Below are positions 53,565 to 64,000 of a stretch of DNA of 64,000 bases, in pieces. Both the position numbers and the translations under genes were made by a program. Position 1 is the stretch's first letter, and every line of letters begins with the position of its first letter. The notes below the pieces were generated by a model that saw nothing but the letters and a program-made list of their open reading frames with translations, ran no database searches and had not been told where the DNA came from. The stretch lies in NCBI GenBank assembly GCA_033725935.1, contig MU867070.1, forward strand, positions 124,001-188,000. Reading direction: 5' to 3'. This DNA is from Cladorrhinum sp. PSN259. Lineage: Eukaryota; Ascomycota; Sordariomycetes; Sordariales; Podosporaceae.

Positions 53565-54326
53565 GAGGAAGTGTGTATTTTTGCTTATTTTTTTATGCGA
53601 GTTGCGTTGATTGAGTGATTTTGATGGTTGTTGTGAGAAAGTGAGATGAGGAGCTGTGGAAGCTGAAAATGAAGCGAGCTTTTTAAATGAGAAAACCTCC
53701 CCCAAAAGAAAAGAAAGTCTCACAATCAGCCAAGATACCAAATGAACACGTCACTGTCGCTGTTCCCGTGTGTACACAAGATCTGAAGAAGCAATATGAT
53801 GAGAACGATTCATGATGTTTACGAGAGACATACTCTTATATCGTCTTGTGTCGTATGTCATGAGGTCTCCGTGGACTCCGTGCTGGGCTCGGTTGCCCCT
53901 GTTGGCGGCCCCTTGGGTGGTGTCATGAGCGCTCATTGGCTGCAACACGTGATGGGGCCGTGTCGGCGACTGACGGGTGGCGAAGCATGGGGCGCAGGAT
54001 GAAAATGGTTTAACTTGTCGGTGCATAATGTCAGATCTCATATCACCAGAGGCCGCCTTGGCGATTTCGTTCTTTTGCATTTCAATAATGGACGATAATG
54101 CGAGATTATGTGGCTGGTTTATTGATGAATGAAGAAATTCAAAACTCGCGCAGTTGACTTCTCTTGAGTTCTGTGGCTAGCCAGCTGGCGAACATCTGGC
54201 CATCTGCTGGTCAGCTGCAAGGTAAACCAAGCTAGTAACCGCAAAGCTTTTGTCACGACCAGATTTGGCAACATCAATCATGAGAATATTTCCAATCTGC
54301 AAACGCCGGCGCCAGCAACAACAACC
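53565..54326. promoter_or_regulatory. Divergent promoter region, HAL2-like gene / unknown-protein gene
   Basis: About 760 bases between divergent genes. No supported coding content; frames at 53751-54080 and 54177-54389 lack motifs. Confidence 0.45.
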
Positions 54327-55925
54327 ATGGCGGGCCTCTCGCGCCTTGTACGTCTCAACGCGTGGCCTCAAAAACCCGAAGTCTCCCAAATAAATAAACT
54401 ATTCATAATATCGCCAATAACGCAACCAAAGGAATGGCAATCACTCACCCGTGGCTCCATCATCTCGGCCATCATCCCATCGTACCCATCACCCCTTGGC
54501 AGCTCCAGCTCCTCTAAGCCTCTGCCTGTCGCAGTCTGGAAGCCGCCCACTGAGGATGATCCGGAAACCATTCTCTGCCCATTCAAGCCAGAGGGCTCGA
54601 GACAAACGCTCATCAAGAAAAGTTACCAAAAGAACAAGCTTCTCCCAGTGCGCCTTCAAATTGTGCCCGATCCAAATGAGCGCGCGGTACCTGCTTCGAA
54701 GCCTGGCGATCCGACTACAACGCAACGATATTCTATCACCCACCTTTACTTGCCCAAACTTATCAAACTTCCTGCTCCACCGAAAGCATTCAAGCTTTTG
54801 GTGCCCCACGATCTATCCCCCAACATAGGTCTAGGAAAAGCAGTGTTGACAGAAAAAACTATCACGGGCATTCAGAAGAGTATCGAACGTGAGCTGGCAA
54901 ATAAAAGCGAACCGCCCGAGAAACCTACTAAACCTGAGAGCAACACCTCATCAAAAGAGAGCGCAGTAGAGGTGGAAAGTTCCCTTCCCACTTCGCCTCC
55001 CCCTGCTTCTACTCCTACTCCTCCCACTCCTCTCCCGTCCGTACGAAAAGGAAAGTACCCGACTGGCAAACAGCTCAAGGCAGGGTATAAGGGAACCAAC
55101 CCCCCGCCACGTTCCTTCAAAGGAGCCACCCGATTCTTCATATTCAAGGGCGGACCGGGAACAAAAACAGCAATCGATCAGCGCATCGCAGCGGAGAAGA
55201 TTGCCCGCATCTACTACGAAGCCGGGCTCTTGAGCAGCTGTGAGGTCTACGAACGCAACCTCGCCGAGCTGGGCCAAAAGGCGACAAAGCAGGTCATGGG
55301 CGAGGAAGCCACAAAGGCTGTGGGGAAGGTCTTGTTCATCAGAGATACAGGTCGCTCAATGACCAAACTCATCCGACCTCCCGACGACGCCGCGCCTCCT
55401 CAACCGGTTATCCTTGAGGATCCATCCGCTTTGGGGCTTAGCAAGCACGGAGTGTTGAGGTTGCACAGGGCCGCCGTTTCCACCTGGCGGCCGTGTGTCG
55501 TGGTCGTTGCGGGGAGCCCCGAGGGGATGGACCGGATGATATCAAACAATAGTGGCATGTTTGGTGGCCAACACTGGAAGTGGGATGTCCTCAATTTTGA
55601 TGATCCTGCCGAAGTTGCTTCAAAGATTGAGCAGCTGGGAAATAAGGTCTTTGTGGTTGAGGATAAGGAGGATAAGGAGGCATCGGGTAGGAAACAATCC
55701 GAGCAGTCGCAGGAGCCGGAGGAATCGGAGGAACCGAAACCATCGGAAATGAACCCAGAGGACTCAAAACCAGGAGAGCCAGAGGAATCGAAGGAACCGA
55801 AAGCAGCGGAAATGAACACAGAGGAGTCAAAATCAGGAGAGCCAGAGGAATCCGAGGAACCGAAACCAGCGGAGATGAACCCAGAAGAGTCAGAACCAGG
55901 AAAGCCAGAGGTAAAGGCTGCCTAA
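54327..55925 (+). CDS. Uncharacterised protein with C-terminal acidic tandem repeats
   Basis: 532 aa, single exon, ATG in strong context (ACC-ATG-G). I do not recognise the family. The N-terminus (MAGLSRLVRLNAWPQK) is basic and lacks a signal peptide; a mitochondrial leader is possible. The core (about 20-190) is hydrophilic with LFIISPITQPKEW and HLYLPKLIKLP. A Ser/Pro-rich linker (about 195-245) precedes a second conserved-looking region (about 265-440: KGATRFFIFKGGPGTKTAID, ARIYYEAGLLSSCEVYERNL, RLHRAAVSTWRPCVVVVAGS). The C-terminus is Glu/Lys/Pro-rich with three 21-residue repeats. The gene is GC-balanced like its neighbours and no sign of transfer is seen. Confidence 0.8.
   Translation: MAGLSRLVRLNAWPQKPEVSQINKLFIISPITQPKEWQSLTRGSIISAIIPSYPSPLGSSSSSKPLPVAVWKPPTEDDPETILCPFKPEGSRQTLIKKSYQKNKLLPVRLQIVPDPNERAVPASKPGDPTTTQRYSITHLYLPKLIKLPAPPKAFKLLVPHDLSPNIGLGKAVLTEKTITGIQKSIERELANKSEPPEKPTKPESNTSSKESAVEVESSLPTSPPPASTPTPPTPLPSVRKGKYPTGKQLKAGYKGTNPPPRSFKGATRFFIFKGGPGTKTAIDQRIAAEKIARIYYEAGLLSSCEVYERNLAELGQKATKQVMGEEATKAVGKVLFIRDTGRSMTKLIRPPDDAAPPQPVILEDPSALGLSKHGVLRLHRAAVSTWRPCVVVVAGSPEGMDRMISNNSGMFGGQHWKWDVLNFDDPAEVASKIEQLGNKVFVVEDKEDKEASGRKQSEQSQEPEESEEPKPSEMNPEDSKPGEPEESKEPKAAEMNTEESKSGEPEESEEPKPAEMNPEESEPGKPEVKAA
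55713..55901 (+). repeat. Three tandem 63-bp coding repeats
   Basis: Three copies of a 21-codon unit beginning EPEES-EEPK and ending with ES(E/K)-G, with substitutions between copies (for example SEMNPEDS, AEMNTEES, AEMNPEES). They encode the acidic tail of the unknown protein and are likely to vary in copy number between strains. Confidence 0.85.
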
Positions 55926-57290
55926 AATATGACAGCATGGGTTTGTTTTCTTCATTACCTTGGATATATATCAAAGACATCCGTCAGCTTTAATTCCGGT
56001 ATGATCGGCAGGGCTTTGCAGGTGACAAGACAGGTGAAGACTACAATAGTCTCTATACGATGTAGTTTTTGCTCCAAGGTAATCAACTGTCGAAACGTTC
56101 AATAAGATACATAAATTGCTTCAAGTACAATACACTTTTAAATCCCCAACTACCCTCTCGGAACTATTGTTGGTGAACACACTTTCCGTACTTTATTACT
56201 TCCCACCCCCCACAAAACCGTACAATTATACAAGTCTTGACATATCTCTCGTGGTTTCCCGTCCGTAAAAAGTAGAGTCTATGTAGATAGATAGACCTCA
56301 TTTTCATTTACGAGACGTGATTTAAGCCGCTCTTTCAACTTTGAAAAGATGAAAGATTCCATTCCTATCTACCATTTACACTCACTCAAACGCATTACTT
56401 TGCGGCAAGTATGGCAGGTATGGAGGTCTCTCTGGTAAAATGGTTCGTTATATTGAGTTTGCTAGATCCCTACCGACTTTAAACCTAAACTCATTATTTT
56501 ATTTAAATACCTTTTGTTTTCTTTTTTTCTTTTTTTCCCCCTCAACGTTCACTACAATTCTAACCGGTAGATTATAGCCAGTTACATATAATTGACGGAC
56601 GTTATAGTTCCTCCCTTCCTCTCCTCCTCCTCTCCTCCCCTGCATTCTGCATTTTGCATATATATGTATACGGAATTTTGTATACAAACAACAACAAAAA
56701 AAGGTTGGTACCGAAAAAAAAAGGGCAACATTGAATCAAGCATCTGAAACAAATGTGGGTTAATTTATTACCTCCCGGTACCTGATTACTACCTTCGCGG
56801 GGAAGGAAACTGCTTCCCCGGAGGTTCCGGGATGTGATGGATTTCAAAAAGGAAAGGATCGGCAGGAACCAGGAACCAAAGAACCAAGAAAAAAACCACC
56901 GACGACAGTAGGTACCGCCAGCCGCCAAGACAGCAATTTTCCTTGCCTTGATCCTACAGTTGTTTATCTGAACTGGAACCATGGATGATATCCGGGTGAT
57001 TATGTGCCTACATGGACCAAAAGTAGGTAAGTTAGACTAGGCTTGAGAAGAAACGCATATACTGCCCACTTGAAATTGATTACATTCTAATGATATCTAG
57101 ATAACGTAGATAGTACTAAACATATAGAGTTCATTTCCGTCCTGGTATGGACACAGAATAAAGGAAATGGACAAAAGAAAAGAGAATCTAGCCAGATTTG
57201 CCTTATTAATTTCGAAAATCAATGCCTGAACACAAGACATCTGTACAAAGAAAAACCTGCGAAGCCAAAAGACAGACCTGGTTTGTTTAC

Positions 57291-57291
<1 letters not shown>

Positions 57292-57321
<30 letters not shown>
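57292..57321 (+). repeat. A30 homopolymer
   Basis: Thirty consecutive A residues. It could be a retroposed poly(A) tail remnant or a simple slippage tract. No retroelement coding sequence is adjacent. Confidence 0.9.
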
Positions 57322-57323
<2 letters not shown>

Positions 57324-57368
57324 TTTTTCGTAGACCCATTTTACTCCTCTCCTCCCACAAAAACATCA

Positions 57369-57369
<1 letters not shown>

Positions 57370-57405
<36 letters not shown>
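57370..57405 (+). repeat. (AC)18 dinucleotide microsatellite
   Basis: Eighteen perfect AC repeats, just downstream of the stop of the minus-strand membrane-protein gene. Confidence 0.95.
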
Positions 57406-57409
<4 letters not shown>

Positions 57410-57449
57410 TTAACCCATTACCCATGATCCATGATCCATGTGACCACTA

Positions 57450-58757
57450 TTATTTCCACTCGGTCGGCTTCACCCAATTTGACGGCATGACATCTTGCAC
57501 CGGCCGTTGCATCGTAGCAAACTTAAACTGCCCGCCATTTGAACCCTTCGATGAATGCCCAGAGGTAGAAACAGGGGTTGATGATTTGGTGTCCGTCGAA
57601 AGTTGAGTGGCAACAGCAAGACACGGCAAGCTCGTCATTGACGGCATGAGCGAGTATCTCACTTGCCCATAAGATGTATTCGGCCTTGTGCTTGGTGCAC
57701 TTGGCGCATTTGACGGCGGCGCTGGCCAAGATAACAAGGATGGTGAAAAAACACCGCTGCTTGCAATACTTGCGCCGCCAAGGGAGTCCTGGCTCGACCG
57801 CCGCGGAGCAGCGGTAGGAGAAGGGGACCTCGGTAGTTCTGGGATGAGGGGAGCAAAGTCAAGGAGAAGTTCGCTTGTGGGGCTTGATAACCTCCTGTCT
57901 AGAATAGACATATCGAGAACCGGTGGCCCGTCATCGAGACGAGGAGAGCGAGCTACCGTTGGACTTGGATGCGTTACAGGACTAGGCAGGGTCCCGTAGT
58001 CGAGGGTGTTGTGCTTTTCGTACAATGCCGAATCTCTGCAGTCTCCAATGTCACTGAAGAGGAGTCCGTTGCCCATTGAGGTCCGTTTTCTCTCTTTCTT
58101 GGTGTAAGGAGACATCTTGAAGGGGGTGAACTTTGTCAGGAAAGCCTGGACGTGGCGGTTTCGTCGATAGCGATACAGAAGGGCCAGGAGAACCAAGAGA
58201 ACCACAAGAATGGCTAAACTAATTGTTAGCAGGCTGTGAGACGCAGATGACGAGGTACAACTCCACTTACCAATGACAGCACCCACAATTCCCGGAACAG
58301 GACTGGGATGCTTGTTGTTGGATGACTCTGAACCATCTTGATTGCCATCTCCATTTCTCGTACCCCCCGAACCACCATGACCGTTGCTTCCACTAACGCT
58401 GCCCGATCCGTGGCCCGTCCCGCCTTGATTGCCGTCGGCATTCTCTAGCCCACCGTAAGTGTAACCTTGCTCAACGCCATCAGAGTTATCCCCCGTCGTT
58501 ACTGGCAAGAACCTGATTGTAGCTGTTGGGTTGACGCCCTTTTGCGACACTCCTGAGCCTCCCACCACTGAGTTGCCTGATTTGTCCTCGGGGGGAACAC
58601 CAATGACAACACTTCCGCCGGTTCCTACAAAGTTACTCTTTCCATCTCCTGAAGTAGTTCCGGACTGGGCGCTACTATCGGTGCGGTCAGGACTGATTGT
58701 GTTACCAGTGCCGCCAGATGTACCTGTACCAGTGCCTGAGCCTGCACCTGTCCCTGA

Positions 58758-58795
<38 letters not shown>

Positions 58796-59330
58796 CCCCT
58801 TGAGATCCTCCTCCATCTCCGCTCCCTTCCCCTCCTCCACCCGAGCCACCGCCGCTTGAACTGCCTCCACCAGACGAGCCGCCTCCCGAATTATTTCCAC
58901 CTCCCGAATTATTTCCACCTCCCGATCCAGAACCTCCCCCGCCCGAACCTCCTCCACCCGAAGCAGGTGGCGGCTTCTCTCCTGTTGGTGGATTTGCCGG
59001 ATCTGGGTTACTTGGTATCGTAGGAGCAGGTTGAGGTACCGGTTCAACAACTGGGTCTGGGGTCGGGACAGGTGGTTGCTGAGGTGAATCAGTCTTGACA
59101 CCCCCCTGAGTGGTAGTTGGTGCTGGTGCTGGTGCAGGTTGTGTAGGCTGTACTACGGGGTTCGTGGTCGGCTCCGGTGCTGGCTCAGGCGTGGGTTCCG
59201 GCTGCTCTCCTTTGGCACACCCGGCCGAGTTTGGCAAGAGAACACAGACCGGACTCCAGAGAGTTTCCAAAACCCCCTTTATCAGCCCTCTCTTCTCCAA
59301 TGATAATTCTTGTGGTCCCGGAAGACGCAT
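57450..59330 (-). CDS. Single-pass membrane protein with Pro-rich and Gly/Ser-rich ectodomain
   Basis: Start 59330 (MRLPGPQ). Splicing a 57-nt, stop-free intron at 58214-58270 (GTAAGT donor, CTAAC branch, TTTAG acceptor) gives about 607 aa and fuses two halves into one clean membrane helix (IVGAVIAILVVLLVLLALLY), followed by a basic stop-transfer RYRRNRH. The ectodomain (about 45-330) consists of Pro/Thr-rich (EPTPEPAPEPTT) then Gly/Ser-repeat sequence (SGSGSG, GGGNNSGGG). The cytoplasmic tail of about 240 aa is Ser/Pro-rich with SPSP-type motifs. The shape resembles fungal cell-wall stress sensors or WSC/Mid2-like proteins, but no WSC domain is present and no convincing signal peptide is seen. 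Family not recognised. Confidence 0.78.
58759..58796 (-). repeat. Hexanucleotide repeat encoding (Ser-Gly)n
   Basis: Six AGAGCC units (plus-strand reading) giving a Ser-Gly run in the ectodomain of the membrane protein. The surrounding 58800-58970 region encodes further Gly/Ser repeats, including an 18-bp duplication encoding GGGNNS near 58885-58925. Confidence 0.85.
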
Positions 59331-60592
59331 TGCTATGTTGTGTTACTGAGGTTAGATATAATAAACGAGTGACTGTTGCGCCGCATGGCCGCGCTGTGAA
59401 ACTAAAGTCTGAAGCAAGCAAAGCACCTGGGGCCGAGAGAGTGAAGACCCTAGAGCGTATTGCAGAAAATGAGTGGCATCGGGGAGAGGAAGAGGAAATG
59501 ATGGGAGGAAAGGCAAAAACAAGGTGCCTTTGAACCCTCAGGGATTGATCCCCATTCAGTCGTGTTGTCTGACAGTCTAGTCTGGCTTGATGTGATTCCA
59601 TCCATGCCATCCATGGTTGGACTCGTTATGGTGCAGGCACCTCGGGGAAAACCCCCCAACGGTGGAGGCTTGCCGACCCGACGGTTCGGGAAGTGATCGT
59701 CGTGAGCGTGCCTGACTGCCCTGACAGGACCTGAGGCCTTTCCCAATTCGGGAAGGAGGTTGCTGGGGAGCCCTCGTCGAGACGAATGCACATCCACGGC
59801 ACAGGACCGCATTTTCCTTCAGTACTACACGTGTACACTACATACTCACCAATTGCTGTTTTGCCGACCTCGGACCGTTGGCATCTTTATTGACACCAAT
59901 GATGCAGGACATTATGCGAAGAACCTTGGAAGTTGATGCAACGCTGAGAGAAAAGAACTCGTCCCCCACCCCCGCATCGCGTCGTCTTGCATTCCTTCCA
60001 GGATCCTCGTGAAGTCGTAGGCGTCAAACTTTAACAGAAGGCGCCTTTTCCTTCGTTTCCCGTGGGTTGCATTGATATTGTTTCAGGAAAACAGGCACGC
60101 AGATCATTCCAAGATTCCACTCTTGACTCTTGTTCATTTTTTGACAAATTTCTGTGCTCTATTCTACCCCCGCCTTTCATCACGTCGGTCTTTTTGCATC
60201 CGATCCAACACACACGACTACCGGCTCGGAGCGAAGAATCTGCGCGCTCAGACTTTGTCGTCTTTTCCCCGACTTTGTCTTTGATCAAAGATGATCATCG
60301 TTGAGGGGGTCCTTCGGGACTCAATTCGGCAATGTCTCTAATTACAAGTAAACCCTTACCCCCCACAATTGCAATGAGAAAAATACGAGAAAGGTTTGCC
60401 GACCGTGTATACCATAGTACTGCACACGGCAGATGAGAAGGGGCAAAACCCCTGTGGACTTCACAAACACTGAGCAGGGGGGCAATTGCCAATGCACGCA
60501 TGCATGCAACCCTGTATTATTTAATCTGCTTGGCTGCTCGCTCGGTATTCCAAAACAGACGAGTGTGAATCCTCAACAGCCTTTAGAAAACC
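59331..60592. other. Gene-free interval with divergent promoters
   Basis: About 1.26 kb. No supported coding sequence. The C/G-rich direct text around 59640-59720 is not a tRNA (no cloverleaf found by eye). Confidence 0.45.
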
Positions 60593-61165
60593 ATGTCGGT
60601 AGAAAAAGAAATAAAGACCTCAAGTGGCGCGCCTCACGTGGCGCCCACAATATCAAGGAGTCAAGAACAATATCAAGGCGCGGGATTTAATTGCAGGAAC
60701 GACACCATGCTATTCCTCTTTGACACGCCTTTGATCACAAAAAGGGAATACTCCAGGTCGAGCGAGCACATGTGGTTACTCGGTACACTCAGTCCTTATC
60801 ATCACTATGCCAAATCTCAGGAAAAAATGGCCCTCAAGCAGGCTGCACGTACACGTACTACCGAATGGCTCGAGATGCTTCTCGAGAGTTTCATCTTGGC
60901 CCTACGAGGACTCGTTCCTATGCTCTGGCTTCGAAGCAGAGTGTCCCCCATTCAGTTCCTAATTGGGGGCATCGTCTTGGTTCTGGTGACCCTGCTCTTC
61001 AACCCCCGGTCCAGTCTTGAATTGGACGAGGGCAGCAAAGACCCGGTCAAGATCAAGGGAATTCTAAGAAATGAGCAGTCCAGAAAGGAAAGAAGGCGGC
61101 AGCTCTCTGTGAATTTTGATATCCCGATGGATGAGATTGTTGGAAGCCACTGCAAGCCAATATGA
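60593..61165 (+). CDS. Hypothetical small membrane protein
   Basis: 190 aa open frame with an ATG at 60593 in reasonable context (ACC-ATG-T). It has one hydrophobic helix at about residues 123-138 (FLIGGIVLVLVTLLF), a preceding amphipathic region rich in Arg, Leu and Trp, and a basic C-terminal tail (KERRRQLSVNF). No family recognised. An unseen intron or a start at 60709 (MLFLFDTP) is possible. It may be a real but fast-evolving gene or a chance frame; support is limited to length and composition. Confidence 0.35.
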   Translation: MSVEKEIKTSSGAPHVAPTISRSQEQYQGAGFNCRNDTMLFLFDTPLITKREYSRSSEHMWLLGTLSPYHHYAKSQEKMALKQAARTRTTEWLEMLLESFILALRGLVPMLWLRSRVSPIQFLIGGIVLVLVTLLFNPRSSLELDEGSKDPVKIKGILRNEQSRKERRRQLSVNFDIPMDEIVGSHCKPI

Positions 61166-61318
61166 TTGTGGTCAAATCCAACTTGAACGCCGCCGCGTTT
61201 GTTTGCTAAGCAAAAACCCAGCTATCCAAGAAATTGGGTTCAAGTGAGCGTTCTCCTCCCTTGCATCCCCGACCCAGTCCAAGAAAAATTATCCTCACGC
61301 AATCATCCAGATCAGCTT

Positions 61319-63156
61319 TCATTTCTTCCTCCTCTCCACCTTCACCACAAGACCATGCACCTCCCACACCGTGGTGTTCACAGCTTGCGGCAAGTGAAAG
61401 GTATTCGGCAGCGACCAGTCATACCTCCTTACCAGCTCTCCAATTACTATACCCAGCTCCATCATCCCGATGCCTCTCCCAACACAAACAAACCTCCCAC
61501 TCCCAAAGACCAGCTCCCAAGCTCGGTTCATCTTGGACAAAGCCTCTTCATCCTGCTCCTCCCACCTCTCGGGGCGAAAGATATCCGCATCTTCTCCCCA
61601 AACTTTCTTCTCCCTTCCCATGGCATAAATCACACTGCCTGTCGACACCTCAGTACCACCCGGAATATTGTATCCGCACAGTGTGTCTCCCTGCTCAGGA
61701 ACCTCCTTCGAAAAGGGCAAGGTAGCAGACGCAGGGAACAGTCTCAGAGACTCCTTGATAACGCACTGAAGATATCCCACGGACTTGGTCTGGGCAGCGG
61801 TCAACAGACAGTCCGACGGAGTAGGCGGCAAGGCCGAGTCGAGCTCGCGTTGTAGGCCGGCATAACCCCGCGGATGAGTCAAGAGCAAGAGGGAAGTGAG
61901 ACGAAGGGAGGAGGCGAGGGTGTCGGATGCTACAAAACTGTGTTATTTTTTCACCATCTGTTTTTAGTTTTTCTAGTCTTCAAAAGCTTCAAAATGAAAA
62001 GTATTAATGATAAGCATCAAACATACAAAGACATGGCAACCTCGTGCACCAGCTCGTCCCCTTCCAACCCGTGATCGATAAAACTCTGCAGCATGTCCTC
62101 CCGTCTCTTCTTTGCGTCGGGTTTTGTTCTGTGTCATTGACTAGTTTTCTCGCATGTCTAATTTACCACAATGCATCAGCATTTCAGCTTCCCTTTATTT
62201 TTATTTTTTTTCATGACTGTAAATACCTAATAACAGCACCAAACTCGACCTCACTCTCAATCCTGGGCATCAACAACACCAAAGGCCACTTTCTCAGCCA
62301 GTTCAGTATTCCCGGGTAGCAATGCAGCCCCAGCAAAAAGGGTAACTGGGCGTCACCCGTTCGCTTGATGAGCAAGCACGTCTTTGTCGTTCTGTAGCGT
62401 GCCAAAGGACTCGGTGTATGCCCTCTTCCCAAAGGCGTCTAGTGTGTAGAATTGGCATTTCTCGGAGAAGTCCATGGGACGGAAGGAGTTTGCAGTGGAC
62501 AGGTATTTGGATTCGATGAGGTAGATGAAGGAGGTCAGGGCGCGGTGGGTGCCTGCTTCGAAGGCGGAGGGGTAAGAGTCGCAGGTTGTCGGTTTGCAGG
62601 TGTACTGTCAAGGACAGTATCGTTAGGAGGGCGTTGCTAGGAAGGAAAGAACGGAGAGAGAGAACGAAGACTAACACCTGGCAGGATGTGTCTAAGGCGC
62701 TGTTTACGGGCTTCGGGGTCCCGGATGGAGAGGATGTTGTTGCTGTTGGGGATTATTCGGGTGATGTTGTACCATTTGGACTTTTTGTAGAGTGTTCGTG
62801 CGCCGGAGATACGGTAGAGGGTATCAATGTCGGTGCAGATGACGGTGTTGGGGGCTACCCTGACGAGGGGGCCTTATTGGGGAGAGGATATCAGCACGCC
62901 TTCTAGTCTTATGGGCCGACCGGAAAGAAATCCTACCGTATTTCTCAGACAGATCTATCATGTAATCAAAGACCTTGTAAGCGATAAAGCGTCTGGTCAG
63001 CCAGAGAGATGTCCAACCAGCCAGTGAGGGACCAGGAATATGACGGAGACGGCGCCATCGTTTGATCCTGTGGATGAGGTCTGTCAGTATAAATGCAGCG
63101 GTAAGAGACAGGATGATAATCAAAAGGGTTGCTGAGTCTGCTCGTAGTCGTTCCAT
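61319..63156 (-). pseudogene. Cytochrome P450 with an apparent frameshift in exon 3
   Basis: Exons 63156-62937, 62872-62676, 62604-62227, 62128-62027 and 61937-61319 code for about 505 aa. N-terminal membrane anchor (LLIIILSLTAAFILTDLI), Pro hinge HIPGPSLAGW, I-helix region FVASDTLASSLR, K-helix KESLRLFP, PERW, and heme loop FGSGRFVCVGRG with the Cys ligand. All introns have plausible GT-AG sites. In exon 3 the frame breaks between about 62360 and 62385: the upstream frame ends AHQANG-stop and the downstream frame carries LPFLLGLHCYPG. A 2-nt loss or 1-nt gain explains it, and the phases of all other exons agree with this. The rest looks intact, so this is either a recent pseudogene or a base-calling error. 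Reaction unknown. Confidence 0.82.
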
Positions 63157-63554
63157 CGCTGGGTAAAGAGATGGAAGATGAAGCACAACATTGTGGGGTC
63201 GGAGCCCATGTGACGCTTCTTTTCAACATCTGACGTCGCGACAGTGGACCAGCGTTTCACAGATCCAAGACGTGTACGATGTCAATATCATGTACTATCG
63301 GAAGGGCCAATGCACCTACCCGATAAGAAGAGATGAGGCCAATGGGCGGGAGTCATCGGGAGTCATCGGGAGCTGTCCGATGTGGCACGCCCTGCTCCGG
63401 TGACACTGAGGTCTCCACCATATTCAACGACAGCGAAATCGGCACATCTGATGTTGACGAGAACCAAAAAGAAAATTTACCCATTAAGTCCACTAAAGAG
63501 CTACCAATCTAGCGTATTTATATACCGATAATCTTGCCTGCGTCATCCTATTGT
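63157..63554. other. Intergenic
   Basis: About 400 bases upstream of the P450 and downstream of the GPI-protein gene. Contains a direct repeat of AGTCATCGGG (two copies, 63351-63370). Nothing else is seen. Confidence 0.45.
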
Positions 63555-64000
63555 CTAGAGCAAAGCCACCACCCCTCCAACTGCGGCCGCAAACCCAACG
63601 GCAGCAGCTCCCTGTGTCATCCGAGGTGCGGCTCCACGGGACCTTGAACCACTAGCGCTACCAGTAGGCGATGGCCCGGGGTTATTGAAGTCATTCCCAC
63701 CATTGGCAACGGTCGAAGTTCCGGTTGTGCCACTCTGAGTACTGGTTGGGAAGCGATCGGGTACGACAGTGACAGCGATAACATGACCTCCAGACGATGC
63801 CGCCGTGGTAGCAAGCTGCCGGATGTCCTGATTGACTGTAGTCTCTACAACCCTTCCGTCGGTTGTAGATTCAGTTATGGTGGCGCTGCGGGATGTGCCA
63901 GAGCAGGTGGCCGTTCCAGAGGTGATATCACAATGGGCGGTGACAGTCCTGGAATGCAGGTACCCAAGTTAGCAAGACGTGACAAGAAAATCCAACATGC
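63555..64000 (-). CDS. 3' end of a secreted GPI-anchor-like protein (runs off the window)
   Basis: The last exon is 63948-63555 (stop TAG at 63555-63557). It is preceded by an intron acceptor (TTCCAG) with a CTAAC branch site, and the intron continues beyond 64000. The encoded 131 residues have two cysteines near the exon start (AHCDI, TATCSGTS), a Ser/Thr-rich body, a Ser-Gly-rich spacer (GSASGSRSRGAAP) and a small-residue hydrophobic tail (AAAVGFAAAVGGVVALL) without charged residues after it. This is the form of a GPI attachment signal. The N-terminal, functional part lies outside the window, so no function can be given. Confidence 0.7.

Larger units (their letters stand above)
55926..57449. 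other. Long gene-free interval with microsatellites
   Basis: About 1.5 kb between two convergent genes. It is A/T-rich around 56330-56720, with homopyrimidine tracts (56515-56545 and 56610-56640), an A30 run and an AC repeat. Frames here, including the minus-strand 56602-56982, arise from low-complexity sequence and are not supported. Confidence 0.55.

Noticed and set aside
59630..59730. Possible tRNA-like G/C-rich segment
   Set aside because: No cloverleaf with matching acceptor, D, anticodon and T arms could be drawn. No tRNA, rRNA or CRISPR array was recognised anywhere in the window.
62351..62384. Micro-intron of 16 or 34 nt rescuing the P450 frame
   Set aside because: Too short for a spliceosomal fungal intron, with no branch site, and the 34-nt version would remove conserved helix residues. 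A frameshift is simpler.

Overview
This is nuclear DNA of a filamentous ascomycete, most likely a Sordariomycete. The introns are short (about 50-130 nt, GT-AG, CTAAC-like branch sites). The gene set includes a HET-domain protein, an AflR-like Zn2Cys6 regulator, a non-reducing polyketide synthase, a CorA-like membrane protein and a secreted tyrosinase. Gene models were built by eye from splice signals and protein motifs. Homology statements rest on recall of families, not on searches.

Layout: 0.4-7 kb holds a secreted tyrosinase, a Zn2Cys6 regulator, a HET protein and a small secreted cysteine-containing protein. 8.3-9.1 kb is a frameshifted MULE-type transposase relic. 9.7-27.7 kb is the most unusual block. 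It has two divergent giant genes (A, minus, about 1384 aa; B, plus, 2542 aa), a third giant gene convergent with B (C, minus, 1212 aa) and a propeller-lectin-like gene. B fuses a ComEC-like metallo-beta-lactamase fold to a DUF6603-type beta-rich region. A and C carry motifs that I remember from large uncharacterised bacterial proteins. The block lies between the transposon relic and an AT-rich, RIP-like patch, so it may be an accessory, possibly horizontally acquired system of unknown function.

28.3-39.3 kb is a probable secondary-metabolite locus. It has an NR-PKS (SAT-KS-AT-PT-ACP-ACP-reductase, no methyltransferase), a divergent enoyl-reductase-like enzyme and an atypical SDR. 40-52 kb holds a secreted HEFGH protein, a kinesin, a spliced single-pass membrane protein, a membrane-anchored double amidohydrolase and a CorA-like protein.

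52-64 kb holds a HAL2-like 3'(2'),5'-bisphosphate nucleotidase, an unknown protein with C-terminal repeats, a Pro/Gly/Ser-rich membrane protein, a small membrane ORF, a cytochrome P450 with an apparent frameshift, and the 3' end of a GPI-anchor-like protein that runs off the window.

The PKS/ER/SDR group plausibly makes and tailors an aldehyde-bearing aromatic polyketide. How the giant-gene block works is not evident from sequence.
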